NCBI GenBank assembly: GCA_036873755.1
Contig: JAVTVY010025156.1
Location: 48,603-112,602, forward strand
Direction: 5' to 3'
DNA length: 64,000 nucleotides
From: Hanleya hanleyi
Lineage: Eukaryota > Mollusca > Polyplacophora > Lepidopleurida > Hanleyidae
The translations under genes and the position numbers were made by a program. Within the stretch, counting starts at the first letter, position 1, and each line of letters starts with the position of its first letter. This document shows, piece by piece, positions 29,852-40,460 of the stretch. The notes under the pieces are model-generated. The model saw only the letters and a list, made by a program, of their open reading frames with translations. It was not told the origin of the DNA and ran no database searches.

Positions 29852-30735
29852 ATGACATACACGCGTATTGAAAGAGTTGACCATCAAACATTGCTTGGTC
29901 TACATTTAGATAAAACTCTGTCTTGGCAATCTCATGTAGATCATATTTGTACTACTGTTTCTAGATTACTATCTGTTCTGAGGAAGCATAAGAGTCTAAT
30001 CCCACAGAATATGCGACTTTTATTCTACAATGGATACATATCCCCCCATATTAATAACTGTATCAGTATCTGGGGTAATTGCTCAAACCAACTACTGAAC
30101 AGGATACATAAACGGCAAAAGACTGCAGCACGTTTGATCTTAGACAAAACAAAACATACTCCTTCTGCTCAACTTTTTAACATGCTACAGTGGCAAACAG
30201 TATTTAATTTGGTTAAACTCAATAAAGGTGTAACTGTATACAAATCACTCAATGGGTATTACCCAGATTACATGAAAGATCTATTCATTTTATAACATTG
30301 GTCAAAGAACTCTGAGATCTTCTGCTACAAACGTTCTCAAAGTTCCCTTCCCCCATACTGAGCTGTTTAAGAAAAGCCTATTATATTCAGGACCGGTCCT
30401 GTGGAATTCCCTGCCAGCCAATACACAAAATGCTTCCTCTGTTCAGAGCTTTAAAACCTTGTTTGTGCAACAATTATCTTCTTAATCCCTAGATTGCATA
30501 ATTATGCTCCTTTGCCTGTATTACGTTCACAGTGATGCATACCAAATTGTATAAGTATATAGTTTTCTATTGTTCATATGACTGTAATCCTTTTTGCTTC
30601 CATTTGAGTGTGATATGAATGATGTGTGGATGTTTTGTGTGTGAGGGCCTCAGGGAAGATCAGCATTGTTTGTTGACTGAGCGTACATTTGTACTTTACC
30701 CTCTTGAAATCAAGTTTTATTATTATATTATAATT
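29852..30735 (+). pseudogene. LINE C-terminal coding region and 3' UTR
   Basis: The LINE protein resumes as IERVDHQTLLGLHLDKTLSW, VLRKHKSLIP, NGYISPHINNC and KRQKTAARLILD. After a stop at about 30,293 and a frame change it continues with GPVLWNSLPA to the final TAA at 30,483. This is the usual tail after the reverse transcriptase in CR1/L2-type LINEs. The 3' UTR runs to an ATT-rich end at about 30,735. With the pieces at 17,690 and 20,710 this accounts for one LINE copy broken twice. Confidence 0.75.
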
Positions 30736-31215
30736 TTAACCAAGCCAGTATAGGCCAGTCAATGAGTCGGCTGGGCAAGTAGCCAACCAGTGGCCTAGGA
30801 TGGGGCCAAATGTAACCAATCAATGCCCAGAAAACAATGCAAGAGCACTGCAGTAAAACAGAGAGCCTTTGAAATCAGCCCACAGAGCAAGTATATACAT
30901 GTTTTGTTCCAGGTTAAGAGCGGGCATTCCAGCACAAACTTTTGACGAGGGAGGAAGATGACAAGTTACAAGAGCAACAGGTGGAGTGAAAAAACTATAG
31001 AGTTCGAGGTGCGGTAAAGACCAGGAAAACGAAGAGAATATCCATGGCGGGTGTTCGACCACCGATGCAATGCCCAGAGGTGATATTGATAGAATTACAA
31101 CACATATAAGGGAAGTGGGAAGAGGTGCCGACATACTGACAGAGTCACATGACTTCACAGTATAGTCTACGGTTAACCTATTCTAAAGCACATACCAAGA
31201 ATCTAACGATTCGTG
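30736..31215. other. Residual Polinton sequence, unassigned
   Basis: No gene can be named. A short plus-strand frame near 31,040-31,165 (STTDAMPRGDIDRITTHI) and a minus-strand frame at 30,820-31,158 are open but show no family motif. It lies between the LINE end and the inverted 246-bp repeat. Confidence 0.3.
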
Positions 31216-31461
31216 ATATGTGTTGTATCTCAGGTACGCTTTTATTGTACCTGTTCATGTGGCAACTTGGATGACATGACCACACGGCCCCTAGCACCGG
31301 CATAAACGGTATTAGATACAAATCTAGAGAGCTAAGATGGAAATGCTCTGACAACTCGTATATTGGTAATTGATGAGCTGTTTCGCTGTGACAACGCGTA
31401 CACTGGAGATTGGTGAGCTGTATCGTCGTCAGATGAAAATGACGGCATTTAACACAAAAGC
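31216..31461 (-). repeat. 246-bp repeat, inverted copy
   Basis: Complement of 10,616-10,861; flanks on both sides differ from that copy, so the shared unit is well defined. It carries the Penelope 3' motif (CGGCCCCTAG). Confidence 0.6.
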
Positions 31462-31789
31462 CGAGGCTGAGCAACACGGATTATAGGTATGTATAACTCC
31501 GAAGGGGTGAGAACCGTTTACCTGGACTGCGAGGGAGAGACCAGATCACAACCCTCCTGAGTACCGGTACTACTCGACACCAACCGGGCAGTATGTCGTC
31601 AGTCCATGCCTCCACTGGATGCTCTCTACACAGTGATATTGCTCTCTACACAGTGATATTGGTGCAATTCCCCTGTCTCGGGTTTTCGGTATAGGAAAAG
31701 TGGAGAAAGGGTATTAAATGTGGACATTTTTGACTATGACCTTTGTGACGTCCCTTCCGGTTCCGGTCACGTGAGCGGAAGTGACTTTT
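31462..31789. other. Non-coding spacer inside the right arm
   Basis: It includes a 21-bp direct repeat (GCTCTCTACACAGTGATATT, 31,621 and 31,642) and a GC-richer stretch near 31,750 (TTCCGGTTCCGGTCACGTG) that resembles 33,815-33,840. No gene is seen. Confidence 0.4.
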
Positions 31790-32125
31790 GACCCCTGCGC
31801 ATTCCCATTAGGAAGCAAAAACCATCTCTACAAACGTCCATTCCCATACTCTTTTTCTACCGCGCATGAGAGGAATGACGTCAGTTCCACCCCACACTCA
31901 TTCAGTCGGACGGTTCTTCACGAGTGCGCTTCACTGACACCTCCCACGGCCCATTTGGACCAATATTGGGCCATCTCGACCACAAAACGCCCTTATTCTA
32001 CCGCGCATGCGCGACAGGTCCCCATTTCCACGCCATACCTGTCCAGTCGGAGGCTCCTCCACGAGTGCTACACTATGACACCTCCCCCGCCCCATTCGTA
32101 CCAATAGTTGACCCCAAAACATCCA
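31790..32125 (-). repeat. Extra tandem copies of the outer arm unit
   Basis: Two to three units of about 140 bp repeat the sequence that also forms the outer arm at 32,820-32,990 (ACCTCCCACGGCCCATTTGG, GCGCATGCGC, CCAGTCGGA). The left arm has only one copy, so the right arm has expanded. Confidence 0.55.
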
Positions 32126-33110
32126 TGATTCCCCATGGTTTAGGTGTAAAGTCCGTGTTCCACTTTTTATATGTTCACACCTAACCCTAATTTTTCATAT
32201 GCAACCCTGTGGATGCCATCATACCCACTTCCCTGGATGATTCCCCATGATGGTTTAGGTGTAAAGTCGTTGTTCCGCTTTTTGTATGTTTAAACTCAAT
32301 GCTAAATTTACATACACCCACCAACCCACCCTGCCTCTCTCGGCAGGCCCCGAGCCGCTGGGGACCGATATTAGCCCCTCTAGACCTGGTTGATAGGTGT
32401 TTTCTCTGTTTTAGGGGTAAAGTCCGAGTTCCGCTTTTTATAAGTTCAACCCCAACCCTAAATTAACATACACTCACTAACCGACCCCGCCTCTCCCGGC
32501 AGGCCCCGAGCCGCCGGGGACCGATATTAGCCCGTCTAGACCTGGTTGATAGGTGTTTTCTCTATATCAGGGGTAAAGTCCGTGTTCCGTTTTTTATAGG
32601 TTCAACCCCAATCCTAAATTTATATACACCCACTAACCCACTCCGCCTCTCTCGGCAGGCCCCGATCCGCTGGGAAGCGATATCAGACCCACTAGACCTG
32701 GTTGATAGGGTTTTTCTCTATTTAGGGGTAAATCACAACACATACAAGTTCGTGTTCCGCTTTTTATATGTTCAACCCCAATCCTAATTTTACATGCACC
32801 CACCCATGACTTGATCGCCCTGGAGGAGCGCTTCACTTTGGCACCTCCCACGACCCATTCGGTCCAATAGTGGCCCACCTCGACCCCAAAACGTCCATTC
32901 TCATGCCCCTTTTTTACTGTGCATGCGCGGAATGACGTCGGTTCTACGTCACACCCTTCCAGTCGGATGCTCCCTCATGAGTGCATCACACGGATATCTC
33001 ACTCGATCCAATCGGACCACTAGGCGCTCGCCAAGACCCCAAAACGTCTCCCACGGGCTTGTCCGCACCCCATAGTAAAATCCGCAAGAAAAAAAAATGA
33101 CCACCCTATC
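32120..33110. repeat. Right terminal inverted repeat of the Polinton
   Basis: It is the complement of the left arm. It contains the 156-bp array with CTTTTTATA-type boxes at 32,163, 32,278 (mutated to CTTTTTGTA), 32,434, 32,590 and 32,760, then the outer segment ending near AAAAAAAAATGACCAC (about 33,110). Confidence 0.8.
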
Positions 33111-33673
33111 CCATACATGCATTCCTCGTATAGATTAACATGCAAATGTTCGAATTAGGGGAGATCACCCGGAAGTTGGCCCACAGAAGTTTCTTCTAGT
33201 CCGAGTTGTCTTCCTTGCCTCCAGATGGCAGCACGATAGATGCCAAAAGGGGAATTCCCACAGCAGTGCCGCCATTTTGTTTGTTTATTATTTGCGGAGA
33301 TACACTGAACACGACACGCTTGGCCCTGTGGTCGCACTGATCATAGACTCGTCATAATAACATCCTACAACACCTATAGGTTATCTTTATTACTATAAGT
33401 CTTACTTCCCATGGATTCGTGTATTTTTTTTTCTTGCCAATACGGTTTCCCTTCTCTCGCTGTATGGCTATCTGGAAAAACTGAGGGTTTTCGGTATTGT
33501 CAGGGACCCTGTTTGATGACGTGCATCCTGAAAGAGCTTATTCGGTCGTATTGACTCTAGGAATTTGCATATGACCTTTGTGACGTTCCACGAGCAGCAC
33601 GTAGACAAAACCGATTCACGGAGAATGACGTGCAATACATATTGACCCCTGCGCACCATCATTAATATCCGGT
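33111..33673. other. Non-coding right flank of the Polinton
   Basis: No gene or named repeat is seen; short open frames only. Confidence 0.4.
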
Positions 33674-33906
33674 AAGCGTATTTGACCGTGCATTGAACTT
33701 TGACCTCTGAGTGCACTCTATCCCATGATACATCACTTCCGGTTTGGAAGTGACCTATGACGTGCGCACCATTATTAATATCCGGTATTGTGCGCATGCG
33801 CAAGGTCAAAGGTCACTTCCGGTCCACGTGACCGGAACCGGAAGTGATGGATCATGGGATAGAGTACACTCAGAGGGCAAAGGTCAATGCGAGGTCAAAT
33901 ACGCTT
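33674..33906. repeat. Foldback repeat, ~71-bp arms
   Basis: The segment 33,674-33,744 (AAGCGTATTTGACC to ACTTCCGGTT) is repeated inverted at 33,836-33,906, about 85-90 percent matched, around a 91-bp loop. The loop includes AGGTCAAAGGTCA (33,803) and ACTTCCGG words. Confidence 0.7.
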
Positions 33907-36736
33907 CTGTTATTACTCTGCTATTTCCAGTTTTGACAGAATGGTCCCAAATCATGCAAATAATCCATTACTTCTTAGTTATTTTAATGATTTTAGAGGG
34001 AGAACGAAAACTGATTGAATTTTGTCCACAAAATTGAGGGTTATTGAATTCTAATAGGATAGTTGATTTATTAGAGTAATTAACGAACATTTTTTCGTGT
34101 GAATGATAGGATCTAAGAACAAACATGTCTTTAAATGGCATTTTAAGGTCAAAACTTTTCACTCAACAGAACATTAGAAAAAAAAATTAACATGTTGAAG
34201 ATTCAATTCCTTCACTTATATTTCTACCGCATGTGTTACTGATTGAAATTAGCCACAAAAATTGGTCCTTCACCATGTCGAATTTTTTGGCAATAAATAT
34301 AAGTGCCAATATCGCATGATAAAAGATAGGAAAAAATCTAATCCAAATTGTAGTAGGTTGAAATTACAACACATACAAGGAAAATCACTTGTAAATTTGA
34401 ATTATTCAGTCAGTTCCCAGTTAACAAGCAAAATATGGGCCAGCAAAGGTCCACCAATGGCATGTATGACAGCCCACCAAAAGTTTTGCTCACTAATGTT
34501 TGTCGGCGTGTTGTCAATATGTGGCTTGTCAACAATTTTGTCGACAATTTTGAGGGATATACGAAGTTCATAATTAATTCTCAATTGATATAATTTTTGC
34601 TCATTTGTCTATAAATGTCAGTTTTGTGGAATATGTCTGGTCACTTTCGGTACCAATAACATTCTTTAAAAACCGCGGTACCCTATGTATCATGTAATGA
34701 AAGCTAAATGAGCAAGTTTCGAGTCCCTGGTCCTGGACCAATGGAGTCGAGGGCAAATTCCTGCGGAGTAAAATATCCAGGTCACCATGTTAAGAGGTAG
34801 GGAGAATTTAACTATAAAATCTCCCATTACTACTTTTGTTGCTGTCGGGTGTTTTCCCAGCAACTGGAACTGGGGAATGGCTTGAGCCTTGGCGCTACAG
34901 AGGTAGCCACAAACCACCATGCTTTAAAAAATACAATTATATTTCGCGCCAAATTTTGTTTCGCAACCGGAAGTTCCAATCAGCTGTTGGGTCATACTTC
35001 CGGCAAAACCAACAAGTGCGCGCGCGCTGAAATATGATCACGCTGGTCGTTGAACTTGATGAGCATAGTTTCTTGTTTGAAACTGACAAGAGTTTTATTG
35101 CGTTACAGAAACAAGAAGGCGTCTGAATGGTCGACACCCGTTGATAGTTTGGCTGTTTATCAATTAGAAAGAAAATACGTCGTAGTTAATGTAAATGAGG
35201 TTATGTTGTTGTAAACAGAGCAGTTTATCAGTTCAATTTCCAGTGAACGACATTTATCACTCAGTTGGCTTCAGTCTTCGGTGCATCTCACTCGTTTACT
35301 ACCAAATCTTCATCTCCGGTTGAAGGAAAGAGTTTGATCTGGTAAAACAAGGACGCAACATCACGACCATCTAGAAGTTCTGTTTCACTGGTATTAGCTT
35401 TGGGACAGTTGTCAGGTACAGTCTTAACAAAAAAAAAGGGGGGGGGGGAGATAATGGGATTACTGAGTAGTCTGAACTTCAGTCCCTTGTCATTGTGGAA
35501 TAATTTTATTATGGAATGCATAAGGTGAACTTGCAATTTGAGACTTGTCAGGTAATAAAATTTCATAATATGTGTCATGTATTGTAAACAGGCCGGTGTT
35601 TGGAATCCATAAATTTTATGTTGTCATCCTGCAAGTTGATATCTGCGTGAACTCAGTCAAATAAAATCAGGGTCAAATAAAATCAGGACAGATTTGCCTG
35701 GGCCTGCTTGCCCCAGTATATGAGTACAGTGGGTGGTAGGCCTATAGCCAGTCATTTGTATCTACAGAAGATTAACCGGTTCCGTAAACGAAATCAGTCT
35801 TCAACTGTTGGGCTCAACAGCAAGCGTGACCGAGTTATCTATTTGGTATGAAAATATGTGGCATTCACCCCTTTATTGCAGAGCATAAACAATTTCCACA
35901 AAAAGTTATTGAATATGATCATCCAAGTACCGTTGTTGTTGTATCCGATTTGTCGGGCTACACCCTCCCCCCCGGTTCCGTAAAGGATATCAGTCTTCAA
36001 CTGTTGGGCTCAACAGCAAGCGTGACCGAGTTATCCCATCAAAACAGCAAGCCAATTAGGCCAAAGAAAATATACCTTGTACGGGCCATTCCAAAATTAC
36101 ATAACGCGTTTTTACATTTTAGCATCAAAGAAGATAACGCCATATGAACGGGTTACCTAATTTTAGAATGGTCAACTACATTGCATGTAAAAAGCAATAC
36201 CTTATTAATTTCCTTAAGTTAACGACGCAAACACATTTGTCGATGAGAGTGATATTTAATAAGCCTACCCAGACAAACACATAATTGGACTGATGTGTAT
36301 TCCTCGTAATCCTTCATGTTTTGAAGATGCACCAAAATTGACTTCAGAATGATACAAAGATTTAAAAACAAATACTGGTACTTTGTACAATTATCTCCCT
36401 AGTTTACTCAGTGGCGTGTCCCACTCCTCCTACTCATCCTCCCCCGCTTTACCCACTACTATATTATTCAAGGCGCCGGCCAGGGAGAACCAGTCGGGTG
36501 AGAGACATGGGGTGTTCACTACATGAGATCCCTTGGGCCAGACTTGCACCCTACAGTAGAACGGGTCGACTGCGCATGCGCGATGAGTAGTATAGAAAGG
36601 GCACAACTCGTCGCATAGGTGTGGCGCGGGTTACGGAGAACCAGTGGGGTGAGAGACATCCGTCGTGACTCCACCAGTAACGCTATAGTGTGTTACTAAA
36701 ACATTGATGACATTGTCATATCAACGCTTTAGTATG
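33907..36736. other. Non-coding stretch with short direct repeats
   Basis: Contains a 62-bp direct repeat at 35,778 and 35,974 (GGTTCCGTAAA, CAACTGTTGGGCTCAACAGC), a poly-A/poly-G run at 35,430-35,450, and paired GGAGAACCAGT-GGGTGAGAGACAT segments near 36,485 and 36,637. A minus-strand frame at 35,288-35,430 (DNCPKANTSETELLDGRDVA) looks mildly coding but has no family match. Confidence 0.35.
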
Positions 36737-37057
36737 TTAAATTACTGTCATGCATTCCTTCTCAGGCATCTTATCGATGGCCTCTAATATCATATTCCTG
36801 ATATTCTGATCCTCGTCATCCTTATCTTTGTTACATATTATAACGTAATTGCATGGAATGACTGCACCACCCTCTTCCTCATGCACTGGAGGCCAAGGTG
36901 GAAAACTTTGTCGCGGCTCGCCTGTGGCTTCCGCAAAGACTGAATAACCAGAACAAATCAGTTTTCTGAAGACTGAACTAAGACCCCAGGGGGCATGGCC
37001 GATTAGAAGTCCTGCAACATCTGCGAGTTTGAGAAACTTCTTTGCATCAGTTTCCAT
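36737..37057 (-). CDS. Small protein resembling the C-terminal module of invertebrate transposon-linked proteins
   Basis: A 106-codon frame starts MET at 37,057 and ends in a TAA at 36,737. It reads LIGHAPWGLSSVFRKLICSG, then EATGEP, then GGAVIPCNYVIIC. This pattern (GH.P..LS..F...L..G, V/TG, G..IPC.Y) recalls a short module at the end of many uncharacterised invertebrate, often element-encoded, proteins. No preceding exon, promoter or poly(A) signal is evident, so it may be a last exon or a captured fragment. The function is unknown. Confidence that it is coding is moderate; the family link is from memory. Confidence 0.4.
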   Translation of the reverse strand: METDAKKFLKLADVAGLLIGHAPWGLSSVFRKLICSGYSVFAEATGEPRQSFPPWPPVHEEEGGAVIPCNYVIICNKDKDDEDQNIRNMILEAIDKMPEKECMTVI

Positions 37058-37779
37058 TTGATGCTGATTTGATGCTGATGCTGACTCCCCCCCCCCCCTT
37101 CGTTTTGGGAAAGTTTTATTGCGATTATCTTGAAATTATTCACTGACTTCTAGTGAAAATATACATTTTTCCTGGCAAACAATTAGTTCTCATCTATTTT
37201 TTTAACGGCTGGTTGTCTAGGTTGACTATACGCATTGAAGTGGCATAAAAGATAAATGTGACGGGACTCAGTTACGTGTTTTCGGAACCGGCTAAACGAC
37301 AAGCAGTTGATAAAAATGTTATAAATAAAAAATCAGAAATGGTATGAACCTACATGTACTTTTTCTACGGTGGATTACTGGGTTGTTGCCGATAATTTCC
37401 AGTAGACTGCGATTTAATATTTACGTGTGACACGCGTAGGCCAGAGCGCCAAACCTGAAATTACACATTGCGAAGCACGTGCTTTTTGCCCTCAGCTAAT
37501 GGTAGGTGGAAGTTACTGCGGATTACAAGATATACAAAACCCGCTATGCCGGGATTGTGACCGCTTTTCAAAAGAGGAATACATTAACTTTTAGTTGCCA
37601 TGCATCCACCTATCTGAAGCAGCGTCTTTCTCTCCGAAAACAAAGTCGATCGTTACGGATTTCTGGAACCGGACAATTTACGGAACCGGATAATCTTCTG
37701 TACATGTCTATAGCCGAGCTAGTTGTCTACAGCCGACCAGTCGGAATTTTGTTATGGAGAGTTTTTACCCTCGGCCATT
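37058..37779. other. Non-coding stretch
   Basis: Poly-C run at 37,088-37,098; otherwise no gene or clear repeat. Confidence 0.4.
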
Positions 37780-39030
37780 TTGGCCTTGGGGTATTGTCAT
37801 CGCCATGTACGTCCGTCCGTCCGTTACCGCATTTTAGGCAAAACCGCTTGAGACACCACCAAATTTTCAACACTTATTTATCTAGTGCTAAACCAGACGC
37901 CTATCGAAAGTGGCTCCCCGGCCTCGCCCATATTTTACAGAGTTTTGCCCCTTTACAGATATATTAATTTCTATTTCTGTCCTATATGCCTGAATGTAAC
38001 CAGCTATATCTGCAGAACTGTTTTTGGTATAGCTACTATATTTTGGACACTTATTTATATTGTTGTATTCTAAAAGCCAACAAAGGATTACTCGCCTCGG
38101 CTTATGGAGTTATGCCCCTTTCTGATGTAATAATCTCCGATTTTGTTATTTGTAGCTGAATTATTTCTGCAGATCTGTGTTAGGTACAGCTTATTCGTCT
38201 CGGTTCTTATTTCACAGAGTGCCAAGTCAGATGCCTATCGAAAGTGGCTCCCCTCGGCCCATATTTTACAGAGTTATGCCCCTTTACAGATATATTAATT
38301 TTTATTTCTGTCCTATATGCCTGAATGTAACCAACTATATCTGCAGAACTGTGTTCGGTATAGCTACTATATTTTGGAAACTTATTTATATTGCTGTATT
38401 CTACAAGCCAACAAAGGATTACTCGCCTCAGCTTATGGAGTTATGCCCCTTTTGGATGTAATAATCTCTGATTTTGTTATCTGTAGTTGAATGTACAAGT
38501 TATATCTGCAGATCCGTTTTCGGTACAGCTTATTCGTCTCAGTTCTTATTTTACAGTAGTGCCAAGTCAGAAGCCTATCAAAAGTGGCTTCCCTCGGCCC
38601 ATACTTTACAGAATTATGTCCCTTTACTGATATATTAATTTCTATTTCTGTCCTATATGCCTGAATGTAACCAACTATATATGCGAAACTGTGTTCGGTA
38701 TAGCTACTATATTTTGAAAACTTATTTATATTGTTGTATTCTATAAGCCAACAAAGGATTACTCACCTCGGTTTATGGAGTTATGCCCCTTTCGGATGTA
38801 ATAATCTTCGATTTTGTTATCTGTAGCTGAATGTACAAGCTATATCTGTTGATCTGTGTTCGGTACAGCTTCTTTGTCTCGGTTCTTATTTTACAGAGTT
38901 CTAAGTCAGACGCCTATCGAAAGTGGCTCCCCTCGACCCATATTTTACAGAGTTATGCCCCTTTACAGATATATAATTTTTCTATTTCTGTCCTATATGC
39001 CTGAATGTAACTAAGTACCAGTATATCTTG
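37780..39030 (+). repeat. GTCC-headed tandem repeat, 324-340-bp period
   Basis: After GTACGTCCGTCCGTCCG (37,807), units repeat with CCTATCGAAAGTGGCT at 37,910, 38,234, 38,574 (A for G) and 38,913. Each contains TTTACAGAGTTATGCCCCTT. A TTATGGAGTTATGCCCCTTT word also recurs mid-unit. The shared core also appears in the 48.3-49.2 kb array. Frames across it are not genes. Confidence 0.7.
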
Positions 39031-39474
39031 ATCATCCCACATAGAACTATCTCTTCCCCAATTCACACTACACATGGGTCTCAATCACTTGGGGAAAGCC
39101 GAGGGGTTTTGATTAGATCAATCTCATGTTATGATTGGCTAGGTTGATTCAAGCTCTGAATTTCATTGATATGTGAGGAATAAAGCTGACTGGCTAGTTA
39201 TCCATACTAGTAACTTAGGGCACTAAAAGTAAAACGGTCCAAATAATACGCTCTAATGTTCCTTTCTATCAGATCTGGAGTTCAGGATAAGTTGAATTTG
39301 ACGTGTCAAGACATTAATTGCGCAGTACCATGTATGAGAAGGAATGGTGGAACTGTTCCTTATGCTTAGAAATTTTTATTTGGAAATGACCAATAAGAAC
39401 CTAAAGATCTCATGTTCATTTGTTCAAAAGTATTTTTAATCCGGCTGTCTAACCTAGCCTATATCACAAAGTAA

Positions 39475-40460
39475 CTACGGTATTCGCGACCCTAAGTAAA
39501 TTCGAAAACGGGTAATTTTCGTCAAGTCAGGTGACACCGTTCCCTAAGTAATCGAAAATGGCCCATTCGCGAAAAACCGGGATCCTAACTATTCGAAAAT
39601 ACCCCATTTTTCTTGGTCGCGAGATTGATAATATTGTGGGCTTATATGTAGTTGTGCATGGAAAAACTTCCAGATCAACGAGTTTCCTTAGAATTAGTAT
39701 TTGATAAACCTTGCAAACTTTTTTTGGAGCATTTTGAACATAACCAATTATAACAACTACATGTAAGTTGATTTTCATTATGTCTCAAACGAAATGTATC
39801 CAATGTTTGAACCGCGATTTTTCATGGTCATTAATTTGAGAATATTGCCGATTTACGGGGACGTGCGATATTAAACATTGCCGATTGAAGAGAGCATACG
39901 TTCGATATTATAACGAAAATAACAAGATGAAGAACTGGAAGTTACGTTTCATTCGGTCTTAACAAAATATATTGCTGAAGTTTGACCAGACATTTGAACT
40001 ACGTATTTTCTTAGTCGCGCGAATGTCTAATTCAGAATGTCTACGCGACAGAATATGTCCGGTATGTCCTAATACAATGATATACGCGAATTTGTGTTTT
40101 TAAATTGGCCGGGCGTCCGATGAAACTAATCTCTTCATTTTCACCTAATCCCGAGCGCACAGGGAAAGCATGACAGAGAACAGACGGCGAAACCTGATTT
40201 TATAGTCAATGTCTCGTGGTTGTCGATCTTATATCATTTAGAGTGCTGTCTGGGGTAAATATCACAAAATTTAAGAAACAGCACAGTCGACGTATTGTGA
40301 CCTTTCATTGTTGAACGGTATGGGCATTTAATATGGGGACTCTAATTTACGAAAACGTCCGATTTTCTGAATTGACCTGCACAAACTATTCGGAAGTGGT
40401 CATTTTTTCACAACTGCGATATTCACTTCCGGTCACGAATACTTAGGGAACTTACCGTAA
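39475..40460. mobile_element. Possible ~1-kb inverted-repeat element
   Basis: TACGGTATTCGCGACCCTAA on the left and the complement of CTTAGGGAACTTACCGTA on the right form imperfect ends. Left subterminal sequence repeats AAGTAA(A)TTCGAAAA three times. There is no coding capacity. Confidence 0.35.

Larger units (their letters stand above)
6424..33110 (+). mobile_element. Maverick/Polinton-like element, degenerate, with nested insertions
   Basis: About 26.7 kb lies between inverted terminal repeats: 6,424-8,745 on the left (minus a 1.2-kb insertion) and 32,120-33,110 on the right. The plus-strand block from 8.9 to 16.6 kb contains integrase, packaging ATPase, capsid proteins and an adenain-like protease, the set that defines Polintons and related adintovirus-like elements. 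Typical Polintons are 15-20 kb. The excess here comes from a Penelope-like fragment, a LINE, a satellite and DNA elements between 16.6 and 31.2 kb. All recognised genes are disrupted. No 6-bp target duplication was found, so outer ends may be off by a few tens of bases. Confidence 0.85.

Noticed and set aside
16600..31200. Search for the missing polymerase in the nested region
   Set aside because: Only LINE and Penelope-like reverse transcriptases were found; no B-family polymerase motif was seen.
31781..32184. Plus-strand ORFs in the right Polinton arm
   Set aside because: They read through tandem outer-arm units and have no counterpart in the left arm.
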